DNA of 64,000 nucleotides from NCBI GenBank assembly GCA_905250125.1, contig CAJNOL010000288.1, forward strand, positions 50,573 to 114,572, written 5' to 3'. The DNA is from Rotaria sordida. Lineage: Eukaryota > Rotifera > Eurotatoria > Philodinida > Philodinidae. The notes under the pieces were generated by a model. It was given only the letters and a program-made list of their open reading frames with translations. It was not told where the DNA came from and did no database searches. How positions within the stretch are numbered: the stretch's first letter is position 1; every line of letters starts with the position of its first letter. The translations under genes were made by a program, and so were the position numbers. Positions 1-12,100 of the stretch are shown one piece after another.

Positions 1-1140
1 TTTCGTTATGTGTATTGTCTTTACTTAATTTAGATGCGTTTCTACAACAAATCTTTTTGTTGCTTTTAGTACATATAAAAAGTTGATGTATCAAAGAATA
101 AAATATTTCATAGAGTCAATAAAAATATTTAAAGATACAAAAATAAACTTATCAAATCGTTCAATTTGTATATTGAATATTCGTACATGTTTAATAAATT
201 CTATATTATTTAGAATTTACTTACAAATGAATAATACGTGATACAAACGATTGTCTTCTTGAACGAGGCATATTGAAAATAATGATGATCACAACATATA
301 AAACAATTATAACAATAATATCTGATGTTTCGGTTGTGTATATTTATTTAATATAGAAATGAGAAAATCGTTATTGACATGTGTTTAAAGAAAAAAAGAA
401 AGAAACGATGAAAAATTAAATAACTAAACGTATGTATTAAATTTATACAAGAGCATTTAAGGAATGAGGATGACAAGCATTCAAGCATATATTATATTTA
501 TGTATACGTCAATATAGTGACAAATATGTATAAAGAACGAACGAAAAAGAAAGTCAATTTGAAGCACTATATTAGACTAATATATATGCACTGTATACAT
601 ATCATCAATTGAATGGATAAAGACAACCCACTCACTCATCTTTTTCTCTATAGTTTATCACTGCCCATTTTCAACAAGATATGTGATCAATTAGTTTGAC
701 GTACATAGGAGACGTATTGAATCATTATAATGATTAGTAATAGAATCTATCAATTTTCTTTTTTTTTTTCTTTGCTTTGTAAACATTGAATAGTTATTTG
801 TCAAGAATGACACATAGATTTTCAATTTGATGTTATGCATAAGAGACGAATTAGTTAATAAACGCTTGAATATTATAATTCTACAAAAAAATTATGTAAA
901 GAATTGTTTTGATGTTATTATTGTCGAATACTTCGAATGATTATGATCTAGACTATCAACGAGTTGTTGTTGTTGTTGTTATTGTTGTTTTTCCTTGATT
1001 ATATTATCAGATTTTACTAGCTATCAATCATAACCAGATATAGTATCTAGTTTTTGTCATTGATAAGTCTAAGTTTTCATCGCATATGTTATTTTTTATG
1101 TACTGATAGTACACTTAATTAAATGAAGCTTCGATAGTTA
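1..1140. other. Non-coding AT-rich sequence
   Basis: I see no coding region in this stretch. It holds simple AT-rich sequence, a short run of TTG triplets near 962-988, and the left flank of the mariner-type element that begins at 1141. Confidence 0.6.
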
Positions 1141-2058
1141 CTTAGATCTAACCAAAAGTTCTAAGAACATTAAAGAATAATATAAAGATAATAAGATATT
1201 TTTAATTTAATTTTATCAAATGTTGAGAATAGTTGCCATGATTATTTATATCAAGTTCAATCCTTTCGACAAAATCTGCTAAAAGTTTTTTCTTGACCTC
1301 TTTTTCTAAAAAAATTTTAGCTACTTTGGAAACCACATGAGCCAATTGTATATCATCTGTTTTAAACATTTAATGGAATTTTGTTCGAACATGTCAGTTG
1401 CATTCTAGCGCTACTAGTGATGTGATATCGATCTATTTTAGATAGGTTGGCCATAAATCATCTAATGCTAACTCGCTTATTGAAGATGAATTGACAAAGA
1501 CTGTGGTTCATGAAGACAGATTTTAACCAAAACTTTGTTTAGTATATTCTTTAAATTAAATAATTCTGGGTGTAGATAAAGGCAAGACTGTAAATCACAA
1601 TTATTATATTGAAAATTGCTCGAAGCCTTTTGTTAATGAAATATGGAAACAAACATGGACATTAGATTCAAAATGTACGAAATTGTTTGACGATCATCGT
1701 TGACTTCATACTCATCCAATGTTATTAATTCTATGACTGAAGAAGGCATCAATTTAATGTCATACCCAATATATTCGCCAGGCCTGATACCATATAATTT
1801 TTGGCTAACTAATTCTATAGAAGGTAGTTTAAGTGATTAAATAAATGAAATATAATTAGCTCATATGGTTTCCGAGGTAGCTAAAATTTTTTTAGAAAAA
1901 GAGGCCAAAAAAACTTTTAGTAGATTTTGTCGAACGGATTGAACTTGATATAAATAATCATGGCAACTGTTCTCAACATTTGATAAAATAAAATTAAAAA
2001 TATCTTATTATCTTTATTTTATTCTTTAATGTTCTTAGAACTTTTAGTTAGATCTAAG
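1141..2058. mobile_element. Degenerate mariner-type DNA transposon with long inverted repeats
   Basis: A 918 bp element starts CTTAGATCTAAC and ends with the reverse complement. It is flanked on both sides by TA (1139-1140 and 2059-2060), the usual Tc1/mariner target duplication. Terminal inverted repeats of about 218 bp (1141-1360 and 1842-2058) match at roughly 90%, far longer than the ~30 bp of classical mariners. The roughly 480 bp core still carries plus-strand transposase remnants. One at about 1570-1660 encodes DKGKTVNHNYYIE, like the mariner GQTVNxxYYxE block. Another at 1772-1807 encodes YSPGLIPYNFWL, like YSPDLAPCDFFL. In the second block the third catalytic acidic residue reads Asn, and stops and frame changes separate the blocks, so the element cannot supply its own transposase. 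The DNA-binding half of the transposase is largely missing. Confidence 0.85.
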
Positions 2059-2162
2059 TATATAATCGATTTTTGATAATTTAAAATACTGTCAATTCGA
2101 ATTTTAAAAGTTCAAAATATAAAATTAATTTCTTTTATTTAAAATGAAATCAAAAGATATGT

Positions 2163-3526
2163 TTATAAAGTTTCTTTTAAACATTTAATAATTGTTTCAT
2201 TATCAATTCCAGCTCCACTTAAAACTGCTACAATTTTTAATGGTTGATTAGAATCTTTTCTTCTTAAGCCAGCTTGACCATTTTCTACATAATTCATATA
2301 ATGCCATAATCCAGCAGCTAATGTTGTTGCACTAGCACCTTCACATATTAAATGATTTCTTTCTATTAATATTTTTAATGCTTTAGCTGTTTCTTTTAAT
2401 GTAACAACAATAGAATTATCAACACAAGTTTTAACTAATGGCCACATTTCATTTAATACACTTGAACTACCTATTCCATCAACCCAAGATTTTTCTATTG
2501 GAATTTCAGTTATTTTATTCTTTTTAAATGCAGCAGCAAGAGGAGCAGCTGTTTCAATTTCACAAGCTAAAACATCAATTGATGGTTTCAGATGTTTAGC
2601 TAAAGATGCAATACCAGTAATTAAAGCACCACCACCATAAGGTACTAAACATATAAAGTCATAAATAGATAATTTTTAAAAAATAAAATGAAAGTTGTAC
2701 TTGTTTTTCTTTTACGAGAAATAATTTCTTACAGATTAAACTCTGTGAAACACAATCTAAAAAGGAATGTTGAAGTATAGGAATAAAAATTTGGATCTTC
2801 CACGAATTGCGACTAGAGTTCGTCGGGTGGAATGTTAAAGAAATGTATTCCAAAATAGATAGAATAAAACAACCTCCCTTTGAGATTAGCAATAGCAACT
2901 ACATTGTGTTTTACATTTTAATCCCATAGAAACTCGGCTAACAGGCTTTTTTTTACTCTTTGTGAATATTTTTCTTTAATTGTCTATATCGATTTACCTA
3001 ATATTGCATCACAATCAGGTAATTCATCTAATATTTCCAATGCAATAGTACCATGTCCTGCCATAACATTTCGATCACATACTGGATGAATAAAATGTCC
3101 ATTTAATATTGAACATTGATGAGTAACAATAACTTGCCACCATTGTTCAAAACTACATTTAGTAATTTTTCCTCCTAATCTTTCAATTGCTTTTAATTTA
3201 ACTTCATTTGCTGTGTCAGGTACTAAAACTTGACATTTTATATTTTCTTTTCGAGCCATCCAAGCTAAACCTTGTGCCATATTACCAGCTGATGCTGTTA
3301 CAATACCATTTTGTTTTTCTTCTATAGATAAAATTTTAACAGCATTTCCAGCACCACGTATTTTAAATGATGATATTGGTTGAAATTGTTCACATTTTAA
3401 ATAAATTTCAATTCCAGGAATTTCATAATTTAATTTAAGAAGTGGAGTACGAGTTATAATATCACGTAAACGTGTTTGAGCTTCATAAATTTCATCAATT
3501 GATGGAATAGAAAGAGTAAAAGACAT
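2163..3526 (-). CDS. PLP-dependent serine racemase / threonine dehydratase-like enzyme
   Basis: This is a fold-type II pyridoxal-phosphate enzyme of about 336 residues. Exon 1 is 3526-2998 and exon 2 is 2644-2163, joined across a 353 bp GT-AG intron whose splice restores AILVPYGGG in frame. Residues 53-58 read SFKIRG, with Lys55 as the expected Schiff-base lysine. SAGNMAQG follows as the phosphate/carboxylate loop, and GGGALITG is the glycine loop that binds the PLP phosphate. There is no C-terminal ACT domain, so it matches the length of eukaryotic serine racemase or catabolic threonine/serine dehydratase rather than allosteric biosynthetic deaminase. The expected chemistry is racemisation or beta-elimination of serine or threonine in the cytosol. 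I chose the ATG at 3526 because it fits the usual N-terminus; an upstream in-frame ATG at 3604 would add 26 atypical residues. I cannot decide between racemase and dehydratase from sequence. Confidence 0.88.
2743..2925. repeat. Dispersed repeat inside the PLP-gene intron (copy 1)
   Basis: This segment occupies most of the unusually long intron of the PLP enzyme gene. It starts CTGTGAAACACAATCTAAAA and ends near ATTGTGTTTTACATTTTAAT, so the ends are roughly inverted. The same start, followed by a similar AAGTATAG block and the same end, recurs at 14402-14740 in a longer version. A short non-autonomous transposon family is the likely explanation. Confidence 0.5.
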
Positions 3527-5098
3527 TTTCTTTTTTGTTCTTCTTAACAAAAGAAACCTACTTTTTTTATCACACAAAATGAATACCGAATCAAATTGAT
3601 GCAAATGTTATCGTAGAAATAGTGTAAATGTAAATTGTGTTTTTTTTTCTTGTTTTATTAGTGACATCAGGATTTATATATCTTATCTTTTGTTTCTATT
3701 CTCGTTCCACTATTTCTCAATAAAACACACAAGCTAAGTTATATAATAAAACGACTTGTGGTTTTTTTCCGAAGGTAGTTTATTAATATTTTGAAATATC
3801 AGACATATGACAACGATAATCACAATTGTCTTCTAAAAATGCTTCATTTTTCAAAAATACTGCAATTTTGTAATATTAAGAAAAAAAAGATTATAGTATG
3901 ATTTGTTTGTTTATAATCATATGCAAACATTTTTCAAATTAACAAGGCAGTATTACGAAGAAAAAAAAATCATAAAACTAATGAACTTTCAACAAATATT
4001 GAATTATTTAAAGAACGAATATTCGCTTTCGATGTCAGCGAATGCCGATCTTTCGTTAATAGTACAAAAAGTATTAAAAAACTACGTTGAGAATTAATAA
4101 GTCTTTTCACCTAATATTCTAAATATTTCAAATTTTTCTTGTAAAAATCTTCTCGTAAACAATATTATAAACTAAACTAAGTAATTGTATTTGAATATAA
4201 TCTGAATAATCATACAATCAAATAGATATTGTCTCATCGAAAATATTTTGAATGGAAAAAAAATCGATATTGAAATTCCCTCTATTGTGAATATAATGAA
4301 GTTGGCATTACTAATCTTACGAGTCTATTATGTCAGCCTATTTGCAGACATTAGATAATTTTCTAATGAGTGATGTCATCCTGAGAGAATATGCAATTAT
4401 TACAACAAAAAGAGTCATTATAATCAATGAAGTAATAATAATAATAATCATGGTTATCACCAGGACTCCATGTGAAATGGGAAAATTCCATTCTATTGGA
4501 TGAAAATCTGTCAGAACTATTCCATCTCATGAGGCGAATTTCTTCGACCGTTCCCATTCTACATGGAGACCTAGTTGCATAAATATAAAAAACTCCGTAA
4601 ATTCCTTTCCGTAATGGAAGACATTCCCCTAATCAATTAATTTCTCTCGAACTCGAAAGTTTATATACGTTGAAACATGTCTAGTTATAAAGAATATCAA
4701 TCGTTTTCAGTAGCTATATTTCAAAATATTATTAACTTGTAAGTAGTCATTGACTTGTCTAAGGAAAAAGATGCAAAAATTCAAAATATTAATTTCAGAC
4801 ATAGTTTGACAATTAGTGCAAATTGACTATAAAAAATAAATAAATTACAGCCCGATCAAACAAACTTTAGTGTAAATATTCTTATTGTCACCAAAATCAT
4901 AGTTTTCTTTCTTGTGCTCGCAAACAGCAAGATTTTTACAAGATATAACTTTCAGTCAGTCATATTCGATGTTGAATATATTGAACCAAATTCGCAGAGT
5001 CAGAACCGTCTTGATCTTCTTCTATAATTTGTCTAAGGACTTTGAGTAAAGTTCAATAGTAATGACGCCATGAATACATTGACGAAAATAAAAGTTAT
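3527..5098. other. Non-coding sequence
   Basis: I see no coding region here that resembles a protein. Short open frames near 3903-4097 and 4363-4557 have low-complexity composition and no recognisable motif. The interval probably holds the PLP-gene promoter on its left side. Confidence 0.5.
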
Positions 5099-5460
5099 AA
5101 CTAGAGATGAACGAAGCCAGTCTCAACCCTGACAGCCGAAATCTGGATCGGGATCACAACAGTCAGAAGTTGCTGAGATCATAATCGGGACTTTGAGAAA
5201 AGAACTTGCCAAGACCTGAACTTAAGTTTATAGTAAAATATTCTATGGTTTTAAGCAAATTACGTTATACGTCATATGAATCAGAACATAATTCAAGAGA
5301 GAGATGGTCCAAAAAGAAGTACTAGTCGTCGACTAAATAAATAGAAAAAAAAACGACTAAGAATTATTTTAGATGTGATATAAATAAATTCTAGGATAGC
5401 TTTCTCTAGACTGAGATCAGGATCAGAACTAAAAAGCTTGATCTCACACATCTCTAGTCA
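5099..5460. mobile_element. Possible MITE with short inverted ends
   Basis: A segment of about 360 bp is bounded by ACTAGAGATG on the left and CATCTCTAGT on the right. Internal sequence next to the ends (CAGTCTCAACCCTGA; AGACTGAGATCAGGATCAG) is richer in G and C than its surroundings. No clear target-site duplication is visible and there is no coding capacity, so the element class is not determined. Confidence 0.4.
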
Positions 5461-6143
5461 TGACAAAAGTTTAAGCAATCTATGATTTCACCATCTCAAA
5501 TGATATGAAGGAAATAGAAGCCAAGTCAGAGAGAAAAACATATATGAATTTTGTTATTCCTATTTATTCAGCTAGATGAATGCATATCAGTTCATATTTG
5601 ATATTGACACTAATTTCTAGTCTTTTTACATCCACAATTTTATACGATATACGAATCAAATAGAATTGATTGACTATATATTAATAAAAGTTCAAGAATC
5701 GTAATTTGTTTGTGCGCTTACACTTCATACGACTATTACTAAATCAGAGCACTTCAAAAGCTTAACATAAAAGCATCCTCATACAATCATCTGGAGATTG
5801 TTTTAGATCTGTAGTTATACACAAAACGTCAATATTAAATTTATACATATATAGGTAAACTGTACTAGTCTTTGAGTTGAAGGTACTGTTCATTGATTCA
5901 AATATAAAATTCATTCGTCTATTTCTTTAATTCATTAAATAGTCCAAAAAACAAAGTAAAAATTTAGCGTATTTAATACTAATAATAGATGTCGTCTTAA
6001 GAAGGCATACTGTATTCTCTTGTCAATAATTTCATTGGTGAAAACGAATGATTCAATTATTTTCTTTTCTAATACGATGTATCTCGTTTTCTGATCAAGT
6101 TTTTTTTTTTTGGAAAATTTAGCCTTTTCTAGTTAGTTCTTAA
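5461..6143. other. Upstream region of the OPA1 gene
   Basis: AT-rich sequence lies just before the OPA1 start codon. An in-frame stop sits directly before the ATG at 6144, so the reading frame does not extend upstream in this exon. No promoter motif can be assigned with confidence. Confidence 0.4.
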
Positions 6144-9100
6144 ATGGCATTTTTATTTCGTCTACTTCGTCTTCGTTATTTAATCTTTGGTACAGCTGTT
6201 GGTGGTGGCTATGCAGCTCATAAAGTAAACAAAAAAATAAAAAAATTTCTTTGTCAAATAATTGAGAATATATTATTTTGTTTTTTATAGAAATATAAAG
6301 ATTTCAAAGAAGCATTACCAGATTTATCATGGATGAAAGAATATATGCCAGAAGAAACTGTTGATAATTTAACGAAACATTTATCTGATTTAGCTAATTC
6401 TGTTTCATTACCTGATACTGTAAGAAAATCAATTTTAAAAATAAAAAATAATGTTGTCTTTTTGTCTATTATTTATATATATATAGACTAATTTACAAGA
6501 TCGTGTCAAACAATTACAAGAAAGATTTGCAAATTATCTTTCAACAATGTCTTCAAGTAATACATCAGATGATATGAATATTAATGAAGTACAACAACAA
6601 CAACAAACATCTGGTAAAAAATTTATTATTTATTTTATTAAAATGAACTATTTTTGAGGTTAAGATGGTCTTTTTACTTGGACGAATTCATATAAAAATA
6701 TGCAATTAAAAAGTGATGAATTACAAAGATTAACCAAAGTTTGTTTCTCTTGTTCTTTGATATTTTGAAAAATTTTATTAAAAATAGATAACTCAATTAG
6801 AAGATCATGAATATCAAGAAAAAATTCAACAAGAAATGATGACTATACAAATAAAATATCAACGTGAAATTGATCGATTAGAAAAAGAAATAAAAACAAT
6901 GAAAAAACAAATTTTATTAAGACAAGAAAGAAATTTTAGTGGAACAAAACAACGAAAAATAAAAGTTTATTGCTTTTTTTTGTTTTTTAAGAATTCAATT
7001 AAAATTTCAATATTTTTCTTCTAGAGATCACTTATTGATATGTATAGTGATGTTTTGGATGAATTAAGTGAATATGACACAAATTATAATGTTCAAGATC
7101 ATTTACCTCGAGTAAAGATTTTCGTATTTAGATTTTGAATAAGACAAAAAAAAAGAAGTTCAAATGAAATCTATTCGACATTCATTATTTTCTATTGAAA
7201 TCTAAGGATTGTATGTGGACTAAATCTACATAAATAGTTTGCAATTTAGTGATCGTTATCGAAATATAAACTATTTATATTATTTTAGTCTAAGACCAAA
7301 TCCAAATACTAAGGATTTGCTTCTAAATACCGAAATCTTTTTCTGGTTGTACCGAACCTCTAATAAAATAGATCATTGTTGTTTTCACCTTATCTTACTA
7401 AACTCTACGGCTTTGAGTTTGCTGTACTTCTAGATAAAGCAGGATTTATTCGAGAAAGAAACAAGGCTTTCATGATGAAGACTTTGAGAAACCTTAGAAA
7501 TCATATGAAGCTTTTGTAAGATGCAAAAAACAATACATATTATATGAAGATAACAAAAGAATTTTTTTTTTTTTAGAAGCTTTTTTCATTGTAGAAATAA
7601 ACTAGTTCATCGAAAAAGACATTCAATTACTAATTATGATGTTTTTTTAAGCTTCAACGAGCTCGAATCTTTTTTCTTCTGGCAGATTGATAACGCAATA
7701 AACGTTGACATTTCGACTAAAATAAGACGATTTCAACGAACTTTACGATCGAGATTTCTATTATTTTCCTCTCGGATTCAATAGTTTGAGATTTGGGAGA
7801 CGTTCTATTTTTATTTCTTAAGACTTCCCTTCCTTCAGAAAAAGTCAATTTTCGTCGAAAATGTCGAAATCAAGATAAATACATGGGAACTCAAATTTCT
7901 CAGTGGGTCTACATTCTATATATTTGAATTTTTTTGTGTTTCTTTGAAAGAGCATGTCAAAATGCAGGGGATCGAAGAGTCTTTTTTGTTTTTAAATTAA
8001 GCTTTGATTTTATTATATATGTGAATCATTGCAATGATTCTTTTCTTTTTTTTAAAATCTAGGTTGTTGTTATTGGTGATCAAAGTTCAGGTAAAACAAG
8101 TGTACTTGAAATGATAACACAAGCAAGAATATTTCCTCGGTTTATTCATATTTTATTTTTTTAATTCATAATATCTATTTGTTTTTGACTTTTCTAGAGG
8201 TGCCGGTGAAATGATGACACGTAGTCCAGTAAAAGTTACTTTAAGTGAAGGTCCTTATCATGTTGCAATATTTAAAGATAGTGCTAAAGAATATGATTTA
8301 ACAAAAGAAGCAGATGTATGTATATATATATGAAATTATCAAAATAAAAGCAAAAAAAAAAATTTTTTTAGTTAGCTGCTCTTCGAAAAGAAATTGAACT
8401 TCGAATGCGTGCATCAGTTAAAGAAGGTCAAACAATTAGTAATGACGTTAGTCAAATTTATTTTCTATATCAAATATTCTATAGAATATTTTAGGTTATT
8501 TCATTATCAGTCAAAGGTCCTGGCCTTCAACGTATGGTATTAGTTGATTTACCTGGAATTATTAGTGTGAGTTATTCAAAATACAGAATGTTTCATATAA
8601 GTCTTGAGATTCGATAAAATTAATTTATAAGTAAACATAGAAACTAATCCCTAACGAAATATATCTAGATGAGTTTTTTCATTGATCGTGTAAAACTTGC
8701 GTCAGATGGTATATTCTCACGACTTATGTGTTCTAAAAGTTTATGCGAAAATTTTTTGTCTTTCGTAAACAACAGAGTTGTCGAACACATAAACATGCGA
8801 AATAGATAAAATATTAGTAAATTAAGAAAGCAATGAACATCCAAGAGAAAGGACATTAGAGATCATGGAAGATGTCTCGAGCTCATTGATATTGCAATTT
8901 TCACTAGTATATGTATTAGAAAGCGCGAAATCAGAACTAAAAATTTTTTCTGATTGGAACCAAAAACGATTGGTTCCGCTGATTACTAATTGAATGATAT
9001 CTTCTCTTATAAATAGTAAAAATTTAAATATGAGAATGTGATGATAAATTTTTCCAAATTGGCCAATCTGATTGAAAAGGTCTTTTAATAAAATCAGTAG

Positions 9101-12100
9101 CATAAACAGGATTTCGACAGTGGGAGACTTGTGGCGAAGTTTAACTGGTGTGGCTTCGATCGTTAGAGACTCGGCCTTTCTACTCTCCTCTTTTATTATG
9201 CAACTAAATAAAATATTAGTTACAAAAACAACGGAAAGGTAAGCACAAAAAAAAAAGACTTAAAAGATGTTTCGAAAAAATATTATATTTTCAAGACAAA
9301 GTAGACTTAAAATAAATAATATATTTTATATTACGAACTTTTGATAGATTATTTCAAGATAATATATATACTTATACAGTAAAGTGTTTTTCTTTTAATA
9401 AAATATTAATTGATTTCGAAAAAATCTATCATCATATTCTCATATTTATATTTTTATTAACACAAAAGAAGATCTCATTCAATAGTATGTCATTAAAAAT
9501 CAAAACTTACAAAATATTTTACTTATATGAAATTTTTTAATTACAGACAGAAACAATTGGTATGGGATTGGATACAAAAAATTCTATTACTCGTTTAGCA
9601 AATAATTATATGTCAAATCCGAATGCTATTATTCTTTGTATTCAAGGTAAATGCTTGATTTTTTTTGTTTTCGTTTTTGTGTTTTATCTTAACAGATAAA
9701 GATATAATATTTATTTTAAGATGGAAGTGTTGATGCTGAACGTAGTAATGTAACAGAACTTGTTTCAAAAATGGATCCACATGGTAAACGAACTATATTT
9801 GTTCTAACAAAAGTCGATATGGCTGAAGCAAATCTACATGATACTGATCGAGTTAGTTAAAACTTGTTTATGGTTATTTCAAAATCGAAATAGTTGTTTT
9901 TTTTTTAGATCAAAAGAATTCTTGAAGGCAAATTATTTCCAATGAAAGCTTTAGGCTATTTTGCAGTTGTTACTGGCAAAGGTTAGATGTTAATAAAAAA
10001 AAAAAAGTCGTTTTTTTTGAGCGCTTTGAAAAAAAGTTTGTTTTAATAATAAATGTTAAAAAGTTTGTAAGAGTAGTCGCTTTGAGGATTAAATGTGGAA
10101 CTCATATGTGCTCTTTAGTTTTATGATATTAATGAGAGAAAGTTCCCAAGTGTGTGTTACCAATCGAATTCATATTTTGCTCATCAGTAGGTTTTGTAGA
10201 TCTTAGAATGATCTGAGAATTTCAACCTAAAGAGATATGTTGTTTGTGAGATATTTTGTATATTCAAAAACTATCATATATCACAAGAAAAGATAAGAAA
10301 GTCGAGTGTTTTCAATATTCGATATCTCAGGAATAACGCATTCCTTTAGGTTGAAATTTGCAGATCATTCTAAAGTCTACGATACCTACTTATAGACAAA
10401 ATATCAGTTCGATTGGTGAGTCACACTTGAATAGCTTCTCTTGTAAGACAAAAATTTATTAGCTCACTATTTTTGTTTTGGCTTGTTGCTTTTTTCATAT
10501 CTCGTTTTGCTTAATTTAACATTATTATTACTCTATCGATTGATTTAACTGGTTTTTATACATATTCGTTATATCGACAGCAGATGTCAACAGACTACTA
10601 TATATCTCGATAAGCTCAGAAATGCTAATATTGATTATTTCTCAAAGTTAGAACTTGATTAATTCACACTTTTTACTACGACTATGGCATTGACAAGGAA
10701 CTCCGGAAAAAGAGTCTAATGCCTGTTGTCTTCGATTACTATGAGAACGTATCCAATCACTCCCTCCTTTTAAAGATGTAAGCCGATCAGCTGAGCCGCC
10801 GTCGCGACACACAAATATATATTTGATTTTTCAAAATTTTCCAAAGTTAAGACAATTTTTTCAAAATTTATTGAAAAATTTCAGCCGTCGCCAATTAATG
10901 CGCTGACCTTGGCTTCGAAAAACACAATATGAGTTCCACAAAATCTCTATTTAAATAGATTCCTAAAAATCATAATAGTCATTCGAAAAAGAAAAAGTTG
11001 TTTTCATTTTAATAAATAAAAAAACTGTTTATAGGAAATGCTGATGATCCAATAGAATCAATACAAAAATATGAAGAAGACTTTTTTCATAATTCAAAAT
11101 TATTTCGGTATAGAAAAACAAAAAAAAAAGAATTTTTTTTTCTAATTTCTTTATATTTATTTGAAATTATTATTAATAGTGATGGTATTTTTAAAACTAA
11201 TCAAACAACAACACGTAATTTAAGTTTTGCTGTTAGTGATTGTTTTTGGAAAATGGTTAAAGAAAGTGTTGAACAACAAGCAGATACATTTAAAGCAACA
11301 AAATTTAATTTAGAAACAGAATGGAAAAATAGTTTTCCAAAACTACGTGAACAAGATCGAGTTTGTAATCCAAAAATAAAAAAAAATCTTTAAAAAATCT
11401 TCCATTTTTATTTTATATCAGGATGAATTATTTGAAAAAGCTCGTGGTGAAATACTTGACGAAGTTGTTAATGTTAGTTTAATACCAAGTCAACAATGGT
11501 AATAGAAGAAAAAAAAAAGAAAATAGTATTTTTCTAAAATCAAAAGATTTCTTCTTTCAGGGAAGATAATTTATCAAAATATTTATGGACAACAATGTCT
11601 AATTTTATTTTCGATGATGTATTTTTAACAGCTGCACAAGCTCAATCTATCGGGTAAAAACAAACAAATAAAATTTTTTAAAGAATATAAAATTCTATAT
11701 ATATATTTATTTTCATAGTGATTTTAATACAACAGTTGATGTTAAATTACAACAATGGACTGAAAAAGTCTTACCACGTCAATGTATTGATATTGGTCAT
11801 CATGCTTTATTAGATGAATTTCAAAATTTAATTGAACGTGAACAAAAAAGTCGTTCATATGATCCAATAACAAATGGTTTAAAAATGCATGTTGTTCAAG
11901 AATGTCGTACAAGACATCAATGGGATGTTAAAGCACTTGATTCACTTGTATAAAAAATAAACATTGTTTTATTTTTTCTTTTTTGTTCATATTTTAATTG
12001 TAAATCATGTTGTTGTTTTTTTTTATATAGAGAGTTATTCAAACACAAGCATTACAAGATCGTAATGTATCGGATAAACAACAATGGGAATCAGCTGCAA

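Noticed and set aside
3903-4097. 64-residue plus-strand open frame
   Set aside because: No motif, AT-driven composition and no splice partners.
9110-9190. Possible tRNA-like sequence in OPA1 intron 10
   Set aside because: GC-richer patch, but it does not fold into a cloverleaf by eye and has no proper B box.
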